Assembly (NCBI GenBank): GCA_949152475.1
Contig: OX424566.1
Location: 12,857,177 to 12,921,176, forward strand
Direction of reading: 5' to 3'
Length of the DNA: 64,000 bases
Origin: Terebella lapidaria
Lineage: Eukaryota; Annelida; Polychaeta; Terebellida; Terebellidae
In this document: positions 35,412-48,237 of the stretch, one piece after another
Position numbering within the stretch: position 1 is the first letter of the stretch
Layout of the letters: the number at the start of each line of letters is the position of its first letter
Translations under genes and position numbers: made by a program
Notes under the pieces: generated by a model
What the model was told of the DNA's origin: nothing
Seen by the model: only the letters and a program-made list of their open reading frames with translations
Database searches by the model: none

Positions 35412-38032
35412 TTACACAGTCGCGGCTGACAAATCTTCCACTTTTCTCGCCAACGACACTTTGTTTATTTTCCTGAGTGACTTCACTAGCTGGTGTACGT
35501 TGCCATGGCGATGAAAAACGCGCCACTTTAGCAACGACTGCCACGCTTGTTCCTCTGTCGTCTGGTCTTTGCGCAAACACGTGGTGTAGACCTTGTCAAT
35601 GTCGGTCGTTCTTTTGTCCGAGTCGCGAGGCGGCCGGAAAGGTAATTCTTGATATAAATCCTTCCATGACCATCCTATCGACAACGATACAAAGCGACAG
35701 GCCTCTCCCAGTTCATCTATAACAAGAAAATAAATAGTAACGGATATAAATTTACGTGTCGAAATAGTTGAGGATATTGGAACAAGGTATAGTAGGGTAA
35801 CATAGTCATTCAATTGGATTGGATAAAATGTGTATTTTAATCTCCGGCTGGTTTTAATTAAATTCTGAAATACGCATAACACATAATGTGATATATTTAT
35901 CAGTGATCATAACGTAGTCTTATGTAATAGAACACAAAAATGAACACACACATGCACAACAAATGCAAGTTTGAACATAATATCAACTTAAAATGTGATA
36001 TGAGTTTTGTGTTTTCCATGCAAATTCGAATGTGACTGGTGTAGTACTATCATACACAAAGACACCGTTCACTGACCGACGTTCACTCAGCAATTGTTCC
36101 CTCTTTCAAAAAAGGGAAAATTTCTTTTTACATTGGCTACATGTATATTGATAATTGATTCATTTTCCAATGTTCTGCATCCATGATTAGATGTGAATGA
36201 TGATGAAATTAATTTCAGTAATTATTTACCACATTAACTGACCGTACCATTACATTAGTTGCTGATATCGGGTACTGTTAATTTCAATTCCAATAATTTT
36301 ACCACATAAACTGTCAATATAACTTCAACTGTCGATATATCTGCATCACACTAACCTCTAGTAATTGCGCCTAGTCTCTCATAGAATATCTTCCGCAGGG
36401 TTGACGGTGACAACTTGACGTCCCTGATCTTCTTGGCTGCCGCAATTTTGGCCTCTTTTGCCAGCAGCTCCTGTCGTTTGGCGCCCACTGATATCTCCTG
36501 TTCCGACAGCCTCTCGTCCACAGCAGACACGGCGCTGTCCCACTGTTCTCGCTCTTTCTGCAGTGAATGAATCTGTTCGTCTAGCTCCTCCGATGACTTG
36601 TCAAACCGCTGTAGTTGACGCTTGAAGCTCTCGTGTCGTTCCTCCAAACGTGCGATGTCCGCTTTGAGCGTCTCCACTTTCTTGAAGAGAACGTCGAGGT
36701 ACTTCGGCGAGTTCGATGTTCTATTCTTGATGTTTTCTTCCGTCTCGCAGAGGGTTGAGTAGAGGCTGTTGATTTCTTCCTGGGTACGGTCGGCTCTTTC
36801 CTTCAGCTGTTCGTTGTTCGTGCCGGATTTTCTCTTGTCTCTGTGGGCCTGCTCCAGTTTCTGAATTACTTTTTCTCGTGCAATCTGAAAATATGAAAAT
36901 TTACTTGATAATGCAAATTATATGGTTTATAATGTGTATTCAATTGCAAATTACATAGCAGTATATCTGCATTTTCATATATGTGAAAGAAGTCTACGTA
37001 TAAACATTATTCATATGCATTCAACAACAAATTTTCATGAAAGAATTAGGCCGATCCTATTGACAAACAACTCACCATTTTCCTCTGTTTATTCTGTTCG
37101 ATATCGTCAACTTTACGACGCAGTTTCTTCAGGTCGTCAAGCAGTTTGGTCCGTTGCATGTTACTGGCGATAATTTCGTCCCACAACTTTACAGCATATT
37201 TTCGATCATCCTGCGTCCAGTGACGGAGTATTTCACAGGTGTCTGCCAAGTGAGCACACACCCTACCCATCAACTCCTCAACCTTCGTCATTTCCTTCAA
37301 GTAGCCATCCACGAAAGGCGTTCTCAACGCCCAAAACTCTTCTAGACTTTCTTCCACGGAGTTCAGTGTCGAGTCAATTGACATATCATAGTTATCTATC
37401 CTCTCCTGGTATTCAACAACGGACTTTATTTCTTCTGGTGTTTGTGATGCCTCTTTCTGAAAGCTTCGGAAGTATTTATTGGCGTGGTTTTCCGTGAAAT
37501 TCTTTAGTCTCTGTTTTGAATGAGATGCTAACTCTTGGAATCTAATTCCGAGGGAACAGTAAGCTTCCAGTTGGTCATATTCCAGCTTCTTCTTACAATT
37601 GGGATCAGACTTGTATTCGTTGTAAATCCGTTTGAAATCGCGATAAGTCTCTACTTCCAAGTGATTGACTTTCATGTGATCCAGAATTTCTTTGGCTGAA
37701 GCTTGATACTTATCGCCACTGACGCTGGGTCCCTGTTTCGAATACACAGTAAAATTCTTGATGTCCCTTGTCACCTGTGATACAACGACCATTGCTCCAC
37801 GGTGCTCACCCTCAAGTGACGCGGGTGGCGTTGGGCGTTGCCTTGGCGACACAGGGCTTCCCGCCGCGGTCTTGACACCAGCATTGGTTTCCAGGGAAAC
37901 CGTGGACCCATAAATGCGATTGGGCTTTGCTGGGCGTCGCTTGGTCAACAGTTTGTGTACTGGTGGAAAGCTAGACGCCCGGGGCTGATTTTGCCGACCC
38001 CGGTTCCTTGCTATTGTCGACTTCGATGCCAT
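35412..38032 (-). CDS. Coiled-coil protein with C-terminal Death domain, complete
   Basis: Three exons in phase: 37076-38032, 36356-36884, 35412-35716, giving 596 residues. The ATG at 38030-38032 opens a basic, Pro-rich disordered N-terminus (to about residue 90). Residues about 100-490 are almost wholly helical and charged; 310-480 is a clear coiled coil (for example LEERHESFKRQLQRFDKSSEELDEQ). The last exon, residues about 497-590, reads as a Death domain: GEACRFVSLSIGWSWKDLY, then DIDKVY, AWQSLLKWR, HGNVHQLVKSLRKINKVSLARK. No signal peptide, membrane segment or enzymatic domain. Death domains self-associate in apoptosis and innate immune signalling; here the coiled coil would supply oligomerisation, which is inference. 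I do not know a named orthologue. Confidence 0.88.
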
Positions 38033-41000
38033 TTTAGTGTATTATTTGATGGACCATCATCTTCATATCATGATCGAGTATCAACTGTTTTATCCACCAT
38101 TCTGTTATCACACACTATGATATTCATTTACAATTCCATTACCCTTGGTTTGATATGAATTTCTGTTATTGTTTCCAGTTCTAGAATGTATTGAGAAAGT
38201 GCAGAACATACATGAAAACAAGTTAGTCTAGCTATGTGTTCGACAACCATGGCTATCAAGTTATTGATTTCCCTTGTTGTGAGTTCTGTCTTTTCGTCAT
38301 ATGTATGTATGCACATGCACCCTCTTACCAAAGTCCTGGATACTTGATCACATATAACTGGTATCGATCGAATTCCAATAGTCGATAAATGACGGCAAAA
38401 CTGTTTATTTACTTTTCTTGAGTGAATAACTCCGATCAAATCTATCAGCGGTGATCCAATACAAAAGATTGCTCCTATTCCGAACTATCCCCCCATTGAA
38501 ATTGGTGTATCGTGCAATTTTCTGGGCTTGATATAACATTGATGTTGACACACAAGTCATTCTCACTGTACGCTAGATGAACGAATGATCATCAAACTTA
38601 TGCCAGCCAAATAATGAATCCTACCGGGGGTCGGGAATCTGGGTGCTAGGAAACCAGACAAGTCACGAGCCCACTTAATGAGAGGATGAGACAGGTCATG
38701 AAGTGATATACGTGTCGGCGAAAATATTGGTGCATTCACCAGTATTATTCAATAATAAAGCACTATGATGTACCAAACCAGAATTGCATACAACAATATT
38801 ATGAAATTAATGAATATCGTTTAGAATCACCGCGGAGATAAATGCATTGGTTTCTGTAACGCTGGGGTTGAAAACTGCTAGCCTAGGTATATATACGTGT
38901 AGTTGCTAGTAAAATCAATATAGTGCCTGATTGATTTGATTGATGACTTGATTATTGTGAATGGCACAGTATTGTATTGTTACTGACTTACAGTGAGGGA
39001 TTAATCAACAAAATTCTGTTGAGCCCTTTTCAAAATTTAATGTCTGCATCAACATTAACCGGATTAAGCATCGGATCCTTAAATTTGGACGGGGTGTGTA
39101 TCTTGAATTGACCGAGGGTTAATTTAGCCGTTACGTTACTGCATGTGTTGGGGTTTGGTTAATTTCCCAAGAGATAAGAATCAATAAAAGAAGACGAGGT
39201 ATTAAATTTGATCGAACTAGTTTTCGTGTCGAATTGGCCACTGGGGTTCATGCTAATCATTAACGAAGCTTTCACGTTTCACGACTCGATCTCTTCCGCA
39301 TTTCCATTGATAGTTCATGGAGTGTTGGTCAGCGGATAATTAATGGAGATCATGCATCTAGATGAACAAACTGTGTCCAATTCATGCACAATAGACATCC
39401 TACCTTGAAATCATAGGATCCCTCTATGTTTTTTTCTTGTTTTATTAATTCTGATAAATAACACCTCTGTTTGTAGATGGTTATAAACCTCACATATCAT
39501 GCGTTGATACAACCTGGCTATAATTCTGTCTTTTGAATTCATTCTTTCCACGAGAGATTTATGAGGTTTTTCTGGAGAAACAGTCATACAACAAGGTTAT
39601 AGTTGTGATTGCATGAATAAGCATTAATTTAAATTATTGCAGAAGAAAAGAAAATCATCATGGAGAACCTAAAAAAAACAACCACGGAGCATTTCCTCAG
39701 AAAATAGAATAACTTAGTACTACCCTACCAGTATGACACGCGTTGGCGTTTGAAATCCAAAATGTTCCTTACAGGTACCTGTCATTTCAAACCAATGCAA
39801 AATCAAGCAATGTGTGTATTCTTGCTGTGAGGTGAGAGTATAATTATGGTGTGATTAATGAGCTATAGTGTATTGAGTATGACGGTTATACACATGTAAT
39901 TACTGTGGTCATATATCATATTTCACTTCAGATTTCATCAGAGTAGGCCATCACAGTAGCTTGGACCTCATATCGAGCTCAAACATAGAGTGAATGGCTG
40001 TTACAGTATTTGACCTGCTTACTAGCGTCCAGACTCAGAAAAAAGAAATTGAACGTTCAATCGGGTGTCAAGTGCTTTCTTTATAATCTGGTCGCCAGAT
40101 AAGATCCCTTTGCATCCCTTGGAATTGTTCATGAAAAAATATTCCAAAGAGTCATTGATGTGTCTTGTAAACAAAAGAAGTTGTTATCATGGTCACCTCG
40201 TAGACTGCAGGATTCGTTCGCCGGCCATTTTGAATTACGTTATGAGGCTCGTGAAAATTAAAATTTGTTTAAACTTTGGAATAAAATCCCACAGAGATCT
40301 GTGACCCCACTTAAATTCCATGTGACTTTAGCATGGTAATTTCAATGGTATGGTTATTTTTAAACATTAATACATATTTAAAACCGGAAATAAATTAAAA
40401 GTGGCAAATAAATTACATCATAAGGAGAATATTAGCCTATATGCATAGACCTATGTGGTTCCTGTGTCATCCAAGTGTAGTGTATTTTGTCTTTCATTCT
40501 ATTAATAAAAGTTATATTGGTTTACCGGTTTTTGTAGTGACATTTGATTCTATATTTAAGGAGGTTATTTTCAATACCGAGATAGCCAGCTCGACCTGAA
40601 GCTGTCAACTCACATAAACGGTGAGATTGTAGATTCCCTATCAGCAGAACACTCATGACAGGTGTGTCATAATAGTCGGCCACGCCCCCCCCCCCCCCTT
40701 CACAATCTTCCAAAAATCATATTTTTTAGTTAGTTTAAATGATACTTTGGAAAATTAGAAATGATTTAGGCCTAGATGTATAGGATCTTCGTCGAAAATG
40801 TCAAAATCTGATTCGGGCTATTTGCCTATCTCAGCCTATCTCAGCCTCTACTGCACTGCAGGAAGACATGGAAGAGATATAGGCCTATAGTTTTTGATGT
40901 GTATGTACACAAGTTATTGATTATGAAGCATCCAATTGTGGAATTACTGAAAAGGCCTACCTAATGTGACTATTGGTTGCCTCATAATTCAAAATGGCTA

Positions 41001-41319
41001 ACAATGAAGCCTAAAAAAATCATTTTCTGCCACAATGTGGTGCGACTGATATAGAAATATTGTAATTTCACGAACACTGATGGTAAGAGCAGTTCAATTT
41101 TCATAAAATCGAGTTTAGAATATTTTATATAATAGTTGATTCAAATGGTGAGCCACAATGAGCTTATAGCCAAATTTGCTAGCGCGTAAAGCCGACATCC
41201 TGCAGGATCATTGGTCTTAATCGACGTGACACCTGGCGAGTGATTCTTGAACTAGAGCAACCAGTTGGCCAACAAACTTGTTTTATGCGAGCGCGGTTTT
41301 CGAGAAATATATCACGAAT
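38033..41319. other. Intergenic, no gene recognised
   Basis: About 3.3 kb between the divergent Death-domain gene and GTF3C5. No exon, clear repeat array or hairpin was found. A C14 run is at 40685-40698. The frame at 40065-40304 has no family resemblance. Confidence 0.5.
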
Positions 41320-44300
41320 ATGGAACTGTCGATCCGAAAAAGGGAGTTCATATCGGTTGAATATCCCGGTGTTGTAAAGAACACGGACAAAATGTTGGAA
41401 TCGCTTGGTGGTGAAAGCACGATCAACCAGGTACCGACATGTTTACATGAGCGATAATACAAGAATGTAGCCGTATTAAACCTGGCATAATCACATTCAT
41501 TACACCCTGGCACTCCATCTGTCCATGTCGCTCCAGGACAGATTTCACTAATTCCTTCGGCCATACAAAACAATGATAAAAAGCCAAAATTCAAGTCTCC
41601 ATAGCTCCGTCCCAGAACAAGATGAACCTAAGCAGCTTATATACAAAGCTAGCCAATTCATAGGTAAAGTTGCTTCACTCTGGGGTGGATGGCCCGTGGG
41701 TCGGGCCATCCACCCCAGAGTGAAGTAACTTTACCTAGCCAATTCATTTCTTCATCTCACTATGTAGTAAGGAAAATATAGGTTGATAAATTTGATTTTT
41801 TTTACAGCTCGAATTCTGAGGGTACCCCCTTAAAATGACAGATTTTCATGCCTGACAACCCATGTTTATCGTTCGTGGTCCGAGCCGTTCTGTGCGTGCT
41901 GTTGCTTGGTTCCCGCCTACAGCTTGGTACTAGTCCATGCAAAAAAACGGTCGCCGAACGGCCTGAAAACCCGGGATTTTCGTGTGGTCTTGAAACTGTT
42001 TGTGTGCAATGCCAACCAGCTCTGGTCAACAACCAGCCATAGCAAAATATCCCCCACCATTCTGCGGGGGATCAAGGGCATCCCCCGTTTTCAAAATAGG
42101 GAATTCTCTGACTGTAACGGATATGACGCAATATGATTGGTGTAGTCAGGCCTCCATGTCTGCTTCGCGCTCGATGAGTGGAACACCTGGGTCTAGATGT
42201 TACTGTGCATTAACGTAAATGAAGTACTAGACCCAGGTGCCACCACTCGAGCGCAAAGAGAGTCACGGCATTTGGGTCTAGGTTTAATTTTCATCTACAT
42301 CATGATAATGTTTATTTTTTTACAGATATGAGGTATAAAATGAATGAATTGTAATCCCTTGCTTTGTCTTATTATACTCTGATAGCCCATCAACTTGCGC
42401 TCCAACTGATATCACATATACAGTGGTCCCCCTCAGATGAGACCCCCCTCAAGAAAGACTTCCCCCTCTGTAAAGACTTTTTCTTGTGGCGCTACAATGA
42501 CTTTAACATGTAAATGAACCCCTCTAATAAGACATCCCCTCAGATAAGACCTTAATTTTGTGGCAGAAGGGTAGGTCTTATCTGAGGGGGACCACTGTAG
42601 TTACATGATTTAATTTATTTATTCAGGTCTACTAGGAAAACAAATATTATCCAAATCATTAGCCAATTTGTCTCAATTTTCAATATTAAAAAATGCACCC
42701 GTTGTGTTGAAATATCCAGGTGTTCAACACTCCCGGCCAGCGCTTGGAGCTCCACTTCCGACCCACGGACCTCTACAGTAAAGCTGCCTGTGCCAACAGG
42801 CATTCCGCAACTAGCCTCGTGTTACGCATCAGACGCCGGCGACGGAAAAAGTCGAGTGGGATCGATGTCGGTGTGCAGCGGGAAGAAGATAGTGAAGAGT
42901 ATGAGTATTCCGGAGAAATCACTGGGACGATTGAAAGCACCTACAAATTTCAGAGTAAGTTCGTGCCAATTTATATGAATGATAGTTCAAACATATGAGT
43001 AGTCCGTACATTTGGCATATGCAGTGGCTGACATCGCAAATTTTTTTACGGAATACAGATAGTATGCGCATCATATTTTCAATGGAACCCTCAATAAAGC
43101 AGGTTTCATTTCTGTGTAAGCTTAATAATTCAACTGACATTTGTAAATTCCAGGTCTCGCAGATTTCCAGTACCTTCCGATGTGCCGAAAGCCAAACACA
43201 GAGACATATGAGCCACTGCTTCCTAAAATGATCTTTACCAAGGTGGAGAAACCATCGTGGATCAACCAAGACATGCCGCTGTTTCTGCCACCGAGCCTTT
43301 TCTCAAGAATTGACAACCCCTCTGACTACTACTACAGAGATGGACCATATAAATTCTTGGACGACTCCAAGGCTCAAAACCCCAATGTTATATCTGTGTG
43401 TGAGTAGTAAAAGCCATAACATGTGTGACTGAACTGAATGCACACTTGTATATACTGGGTATGCATCATGTACTGTGCATGTGAATGTACTTCGTATACG
43501 ATGGTAGTTCAGGATGAAATTGCCATGAAGTCAAGTTTCGTACTCAGAAAAGTTTTATTCCTAGACAGGTTCTAGTCAATACAACGTAAGAAAATTTTTT
43601 TGGAGAGTTCAAAATCGAACGTTTTGTCTAACAACTTGAATGAAATAATATAGTGAAGTTGTTTGATCCCAACTCCTCTGCATCGGGGAAAATGAAAATT
43701 GTGAAGGGGAACTTAATTATGTTGAATTGACTCTGCTTAAACAGTTAAATCAGTTCTCAAACAGGAAAGACTGTTGTAACATGAAACCGTTGCCTCCTCT
43801 CTACTAACAGTTCGACAGCGCCGGCCGCACTTTACACAGATCGTGTATAACGAGGATTGGCACGTTCCTGATGGTCCCATGCCACAGGCCATCGCTAAAG
43901 TGGAGTCCAAACAGAACAGCAAGGAGGAACTTAGAATGCTTAGAGAGGTAATAGGGCAGTCAGCGAGTTAGGATACAATTCACGGTTTGTTGTAGGGAAA
44001 TGTATGTAATTTTGAGAAATCCACCAGTGATTTGCATCGAGACTGCACTTGTATATATACATGTAGCTTGAACTAGAAAATAATTAGGAATTTCAATCAG
44101 TAACTGCAGCTCATAATGTTTGTGATCATGCTAATATGTATGTGTACTACACTTTAAAGTGTGTTGATCTTCATGGATCTAAGGAATGATCCCAACCTTC
44201 AATTGTACGAACTGCAAGCTAGCTGTAAAAACTGGACACTACACCATGTACACCCCCCTCACTGTTCAATTACAGTTGTTTGAGAAGCGCCCCGTCTGGT

Positions 44301-47300
44301 CTCGGATTGGAGTGGCCATTAACATTAACCGGCCAGCGGAGGTCCTCAAACTGTACTTACCTTGTGTGGCATACTATGTCGTCACTGGCCCGTGGAGGCG
44401 AATGTGGATTCGCTTCGGCTACGACCCCAAGAAAAACCCAGAGGCAAAGATCTATCAGGTGCTGGACTTCCGGATAAAGGACAGTGAGTGGTATTTCGAT
44501 GTGGGTTAAATCAGCTTGGTTAGATTTGCTAATGCTTGTCATGAAAAATCATAAATATATGTGTTTTGGTAATGTATTTGTAAATCTAGAAATTTTCCAG
44601 AGTATTATCAAGAGTTAAGGTTTTAATATATGAAAATTCATTCTATGATTGTTGGGATCATAATTGAGGAAGAAGCATTTGCATTCCATAATTCAAGACC
44701 TATCACAAAACATTTCTCGACTGTTTCAGAAACCTTGTCAAAGAAGCTAGGAATTAACATCAAGCGTAGCTCCACATCTTACAACCTCCCCAACAAGATG
44801 ACGAAGTCTTACAGCGTCACACCCAAGATTGAGAAGGCTGAGCTCGCCAATCTCAGACAGGAGCCCGAGGAAGACCCGGAAAAGGAGAAACAAATCAGGG
44901 TACTAATTTCTCTCTAAGGGTAACACCCTTAAAATTTTGGAGCATCACGTCAAAATATTGAATGCATTTGAGAAATTTATCTCCAGAAAATATTTAGATT
45001 TCTTTACACAAAAAAATGATAACGTGAAAAAAAAATGCCATCAAAATATTGGACTTAGACTCAATACTTTGATCTGAAGTATTGAGCAATAAATTAGATA
45101 TTTATTGAGATTGATTAGTGAGTTTTACGGGATTAATTCCAAGTTCCTAAAACCCTTTACAGGATTCCTACTACAAGTTCTACCCTGGGCTGATCCCGGC
45201 TTATCACCAAATCTGCTATCTTTTTTGTGACTTGGAGGAAGAACAGATTCAGAAACTGATACATGCCAATGATGGAAAGGTAACTATTACAATTATTATT
45301 AGGCATCCCGATTGAAAATCGGGAGGCCTTATGTTTTTGTCTGTTTTTTTTTTTTTTTTTTTTCTTTCTTTTTCTTCCGCCGTTTGGTTTCCGGATCATA
45401 ACTCTTGAACGCCTTGATCTATCTTCCCGAAATTTTCACAGCTCATCCGAAATACTTTGCTCATAACCCCTATTGTTTTTCGTCGAGATCCGAAATCCAA
45501 GATGGCTGCCAGCGGCCATTTTGGAAATAAAAATCGGGCGATTCCTGTCAATGTCATAATTTGATTTAAGCAATTTCCAGGGGAAAAAAAATTTTGGGGT
45601 GTATTTTTTTTGGGGGGGGGGGACTTAGAATTTTTCCCTCGCCTGCCCCCATGCAGATGCTGCCTCTCCATGCAGCCAGATACTTAAAGCCTGGTCAGTC
45701 ATACAATCAATACTATAACTGAGCCGTGCTACTATATTCACAGACTGCAGCCTGCATGTCCAGAATGAGGCTAGGCTCTGCCCTCTCAGCCAGTGCAGTA
45801 TATGAGAGCCCTGCACAGTCAAGCCTTACAAGATCAGCCAGTCTGTCCAGCACAGCCATAGGCTCCGCCCCTCTCAGCCAGCCTTGCTCAGTCATGCCTT
45901 ACAAGATCAGCCAGTCTGTCCAGTACAGCAATGGGCTCTGCCCCTCTCAGCCAGCCCTGGTCAGTCATGCCTGACAAATGATACAGCAGTATAGCTAGCA
46001 ATGTCCAACATGACCCTAGGCTCATATCCATGCATAATCCCCCCCCCCCCCCAAAGCCTGGTTTACTAGTGTGTGTACATGGTAAAATATTAATGAAACC
46101 CCACAGAAAACAATAGTTGGTTAATAAACCAACACACATGACAGGACATGCTTGTGGAATGATTTGCCCTGTCTACATTTATATTGTACAAACATGTATT
46201 GTTTAAATGTTTTGTTATTCAACTCTATCTCACATGCAATGACCAAATCATCATTGTTACATTTGACAGGGGCACCTGAAAAATATCACGGAACATCCTG
46301 ATTTAATATACTAGTACTCTGAATAATATTGGCTGGGTAATTGTCCATTAATTTTGGGTGGCAAATGTCTTGTGGGCCAAGTTGTCAAGATGATTGAAAG
46401 CATTTCTGGTAAGAACTGTCTGATGAGCTCTCACTCTTACCCACATACAATGGCCTATGTATTCTTTTTTCTCAGTCCAGTATGACCATTTGAAATGATA
46501 AGCACAAATTGGGGGATGCCACAAAGCCTATAGGCTTTTATGTCTAGTTACTATTATTATCATTTTCATAGTCTGACTAGAACTTGAAACACTTGATAAG
46601 GACAGTAAAACTGTGTAGCATTTGACGGACGACTCAATTTTGCATTTTGTGTTTAACTGTTCCGATTGCTCTGATTCTCACTCTGGTCATAGCACACTCC
46701 CTCTGACGCACTATTATTACGTATCTATCATAAGGTATCAGTTGCAAATGAAAAAAACAGTCGTTTGAACTAGTTTCACAAGGCGCGGGCGTCGAATGAA
46801 AGACGCTGGCGTCGAATGAAGAACAGTTTCATTCGAGGCCCGCGTCTTGTGTTGGGTAGCTGAAAACATTATTTGATGTCATCGGTTGCGTGAATAACAT
46901 GCGTGTATTGTTTCGTTAACGGACAGCAGGGCCCGCAAAAATGATAATAATGGTTGGTTAATAAGCCAACACACATGACACAACATGCTTGTGGAATGAT
47001 TTGCCCTGTCTAAATTTATATTGTACAAACATGTATTGTTTGAATGTTTTGTTATTCAACTCTATTTCACATGCAATGACCAAATCATCATTGTTTTAGT
47101 TAGCGGGGAAATGTTTGGCTTTGGTTATAATATGAATGCGAAAATTCCGCTGTGTTGTACAAGTTTTGAAATCACAAAATTGGCCAAGATGACGAAGCAT
47201 TCTTTTAGTCACGTATCATTTTACATTTGACAGGAGCACCTGAAAAATATCACGGAACATCCTGATTAAATATACTAGTACTCTGAATAATATTGGCTGG

Positions 47301-48237
47301 GTAATTGTCCATTCATTTTGGGTGGCAAATGTCTGGTGGACCAAGTTGTCAAGATGATAGAAAGCATCACTGGTAAGAAACTGTGATGAGCTCTCACTCT
47401 TCCCCACATACAATGGCCTATGTATTTTTTTTTCTCAGTCCAGTATGACCATTTGAAATGATAAGCACAAATTGGGGGATGCCACAAAGCCTATAGGCTT
47501 TTATTACTTATTACAACTATAATATTACATGTATCTATAAAATATATGTTTTTCAGATGAAATTTGTTATAAGCTCAATTTATAGCACATTCAAACACTT
47601 TTTTCATGATGAAAACAGGAGACTGGGTGCACTGACAGAGATGGCTGGTGTCTGCCGAACACGACCGAGAAAATACGGAAAATCGTCATCGACCACTTGT
47701 ATGCAAAGTTCCGTGAACAACCGGGAAAAATGGTCGCTAGCCGGGCTTGGGTGGGATCTGCCAGTGAGTCAATGAGTCATTATGGTTCTCCATCATATAA
47801 CCTAATACTGTACATCTATTTCCATGTAGGATGATGGCCCTTATGTTTTCCCTACCTAAATTTTTATGATGTCAAATCCATACGAAATTTTTTCCTTTAT
47901 TTGTAGAGTTCTTTCATGGTGAAAAGCCAATGTATGGCTTCACGAAAAACCTCTTCCTATTAGCATTGAAAAAATGCAAGTTCTCAATGTGAGTTATATC
48001 ACCTAGACCCATTCACACATTTTATATCCTCCAAATCGCGTGTTGCCTGTAGATTTAAGGCCAGAGACGGAACACACGACGGCTAAGACGCAGACAGCTG
48101 CTGTCACCCAGGGGCAAGTGTCGGGCATCGCCACGGCGATGGAGATTGACGATGACCAAGACGACGAGTTGAATAGCGAAGAGGAGGAAATCCTAGCCGA
48201 GGGCGAGAGTTCAGATGAGGGCGAGGAGGGAACGTGA
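41320..48237 (+). CDS. GTF3C5: General transcription factor 3C polypeptide 5 (TFIIIC63), complete
   Basis: Nine coding exons in phase, 517 residues (human protein 519): 41320-41430, 42720-42954, 43154-43399, 43811-43947, 44276-44483, 44730-44899, 45163-45279, 47619-47763, 48053-48237. Family landmarks are VEYPGVV and QRLELHFRPTDLYSKAACAN near the N-terminus, YKFQSLADFQYLP, the strongly conserved PVWSRIGV and TGPWRRMWIRFGYDPKKNP then KIYQVLDFRIKD in exon 5, and CTDRDGWCLPNTTEKIR in exon 8. The C-terminus is an acidic tail (DDDQDDELNSEEEE). The protein is a subunit of TFIIIC, which binds the A box of tRNA gene promoters for RNA polymerase III. The ATG was chosen because it starts the conserved text; an upstream ATG at 41285 is out of frame. 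Introns 1 and 7 are full of repeats. Confidence 0.96.
41650..41747. mobile_element. Miniature hairpin element with 12 bp direct flanking repeat
   Basis: A near-perfect hairpin (arms 41661-41696 and 41702-41737, one mismatch, 5-base loop) of the same family as 19910-19992. It is flanked by tagccaattcat at 41650-41661 and again at 41736-41747, which looks like a target-site duplication. Lies in GTF3C5 intron 1. Confidence 0.85.
42167..42254. repeat. 88 bp imperfect hairpin
   Basis: The words gcgctcgatgagtgg and cacctgggtctag are matched by their complements ctagacccaggtg and ccactcgagcgc, around a ~30-base AT-rich loop. GTF3C5 intron 1. Not related to the neighbouring hairpin at 41.7 kb. Confidence 0.75.
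42421..42597. mobile_element. 177 bp MITE, Tc1/mariner-pogo type ends
   Basis: Begins cagtggtccccctcagat and ends with its complement (atctgagggggaccactg), flanked on both sides by TA (42419-42420 and 42598-42599). The terminal inverted repeat is about 23-25 bp. No coding capacity. Internal words such as cccctc-aga-aagac are repeated within it. Confidence 0.85.
45301..46541. mobile_element. Non-autonomous dispersed element in GTF3C5 intron 7
   Basis: Starts ggcatcccgattgaaaatcg and ends gggggatgccacaaagcc, so ggcatccc and gggatgcc form short inverted ends. Inside: a T-rich run, a block reading ccaagatggctgcc-agcggccattttgg, a G11 run (45612-45622), a C14 run (46039-46052) and the tandem array at 45755-45980. 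The last 425 bp (46117-46541) recur at 46954-47503. No protein frame. The family is not known to me. Confidence 0.6.
45755..45980. repeat. Three-copy tandem repeat, 70-90 bp
   Basis: Blocks with ctctgcccctctcagccag, then cagtcatgccttacaagatc and agccagtctgtccag recur at spacings of about 90 and 71 bp. Inside the intronic element. Confidence 0.75.
46954..47503. repeat. Second copy of the 3' part of the intronic element
   Basis: Matches 46117-46541 at high identity from ttggttaataa to ggctttta, but carries about 127 extra bases (about 47096-47222) that the first copy lacks. Between the copies, a small inverted repeat (gcgcgggcgtcgaatgaa against ttcattcgaggcccgcg) lies near 46782-46853. Confidence 0.85.
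47907..47988 (+). other. Possible cassette exon of GTF3C5
   Basis: Acceptor ttatttgtag and donor CAAT|gtgagt enclose 82 bp open in the phase delivered by exon 8 (text FFHGEKPMYGFTKNLF). Joined to the normal last-exon acceptor it would shift the frame; joined to an AAG acceptor seven bases further (48059) it would stay in frame. Skipping gives the better fit to the family, so I left it out of the main model. Confidence 0.3.
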
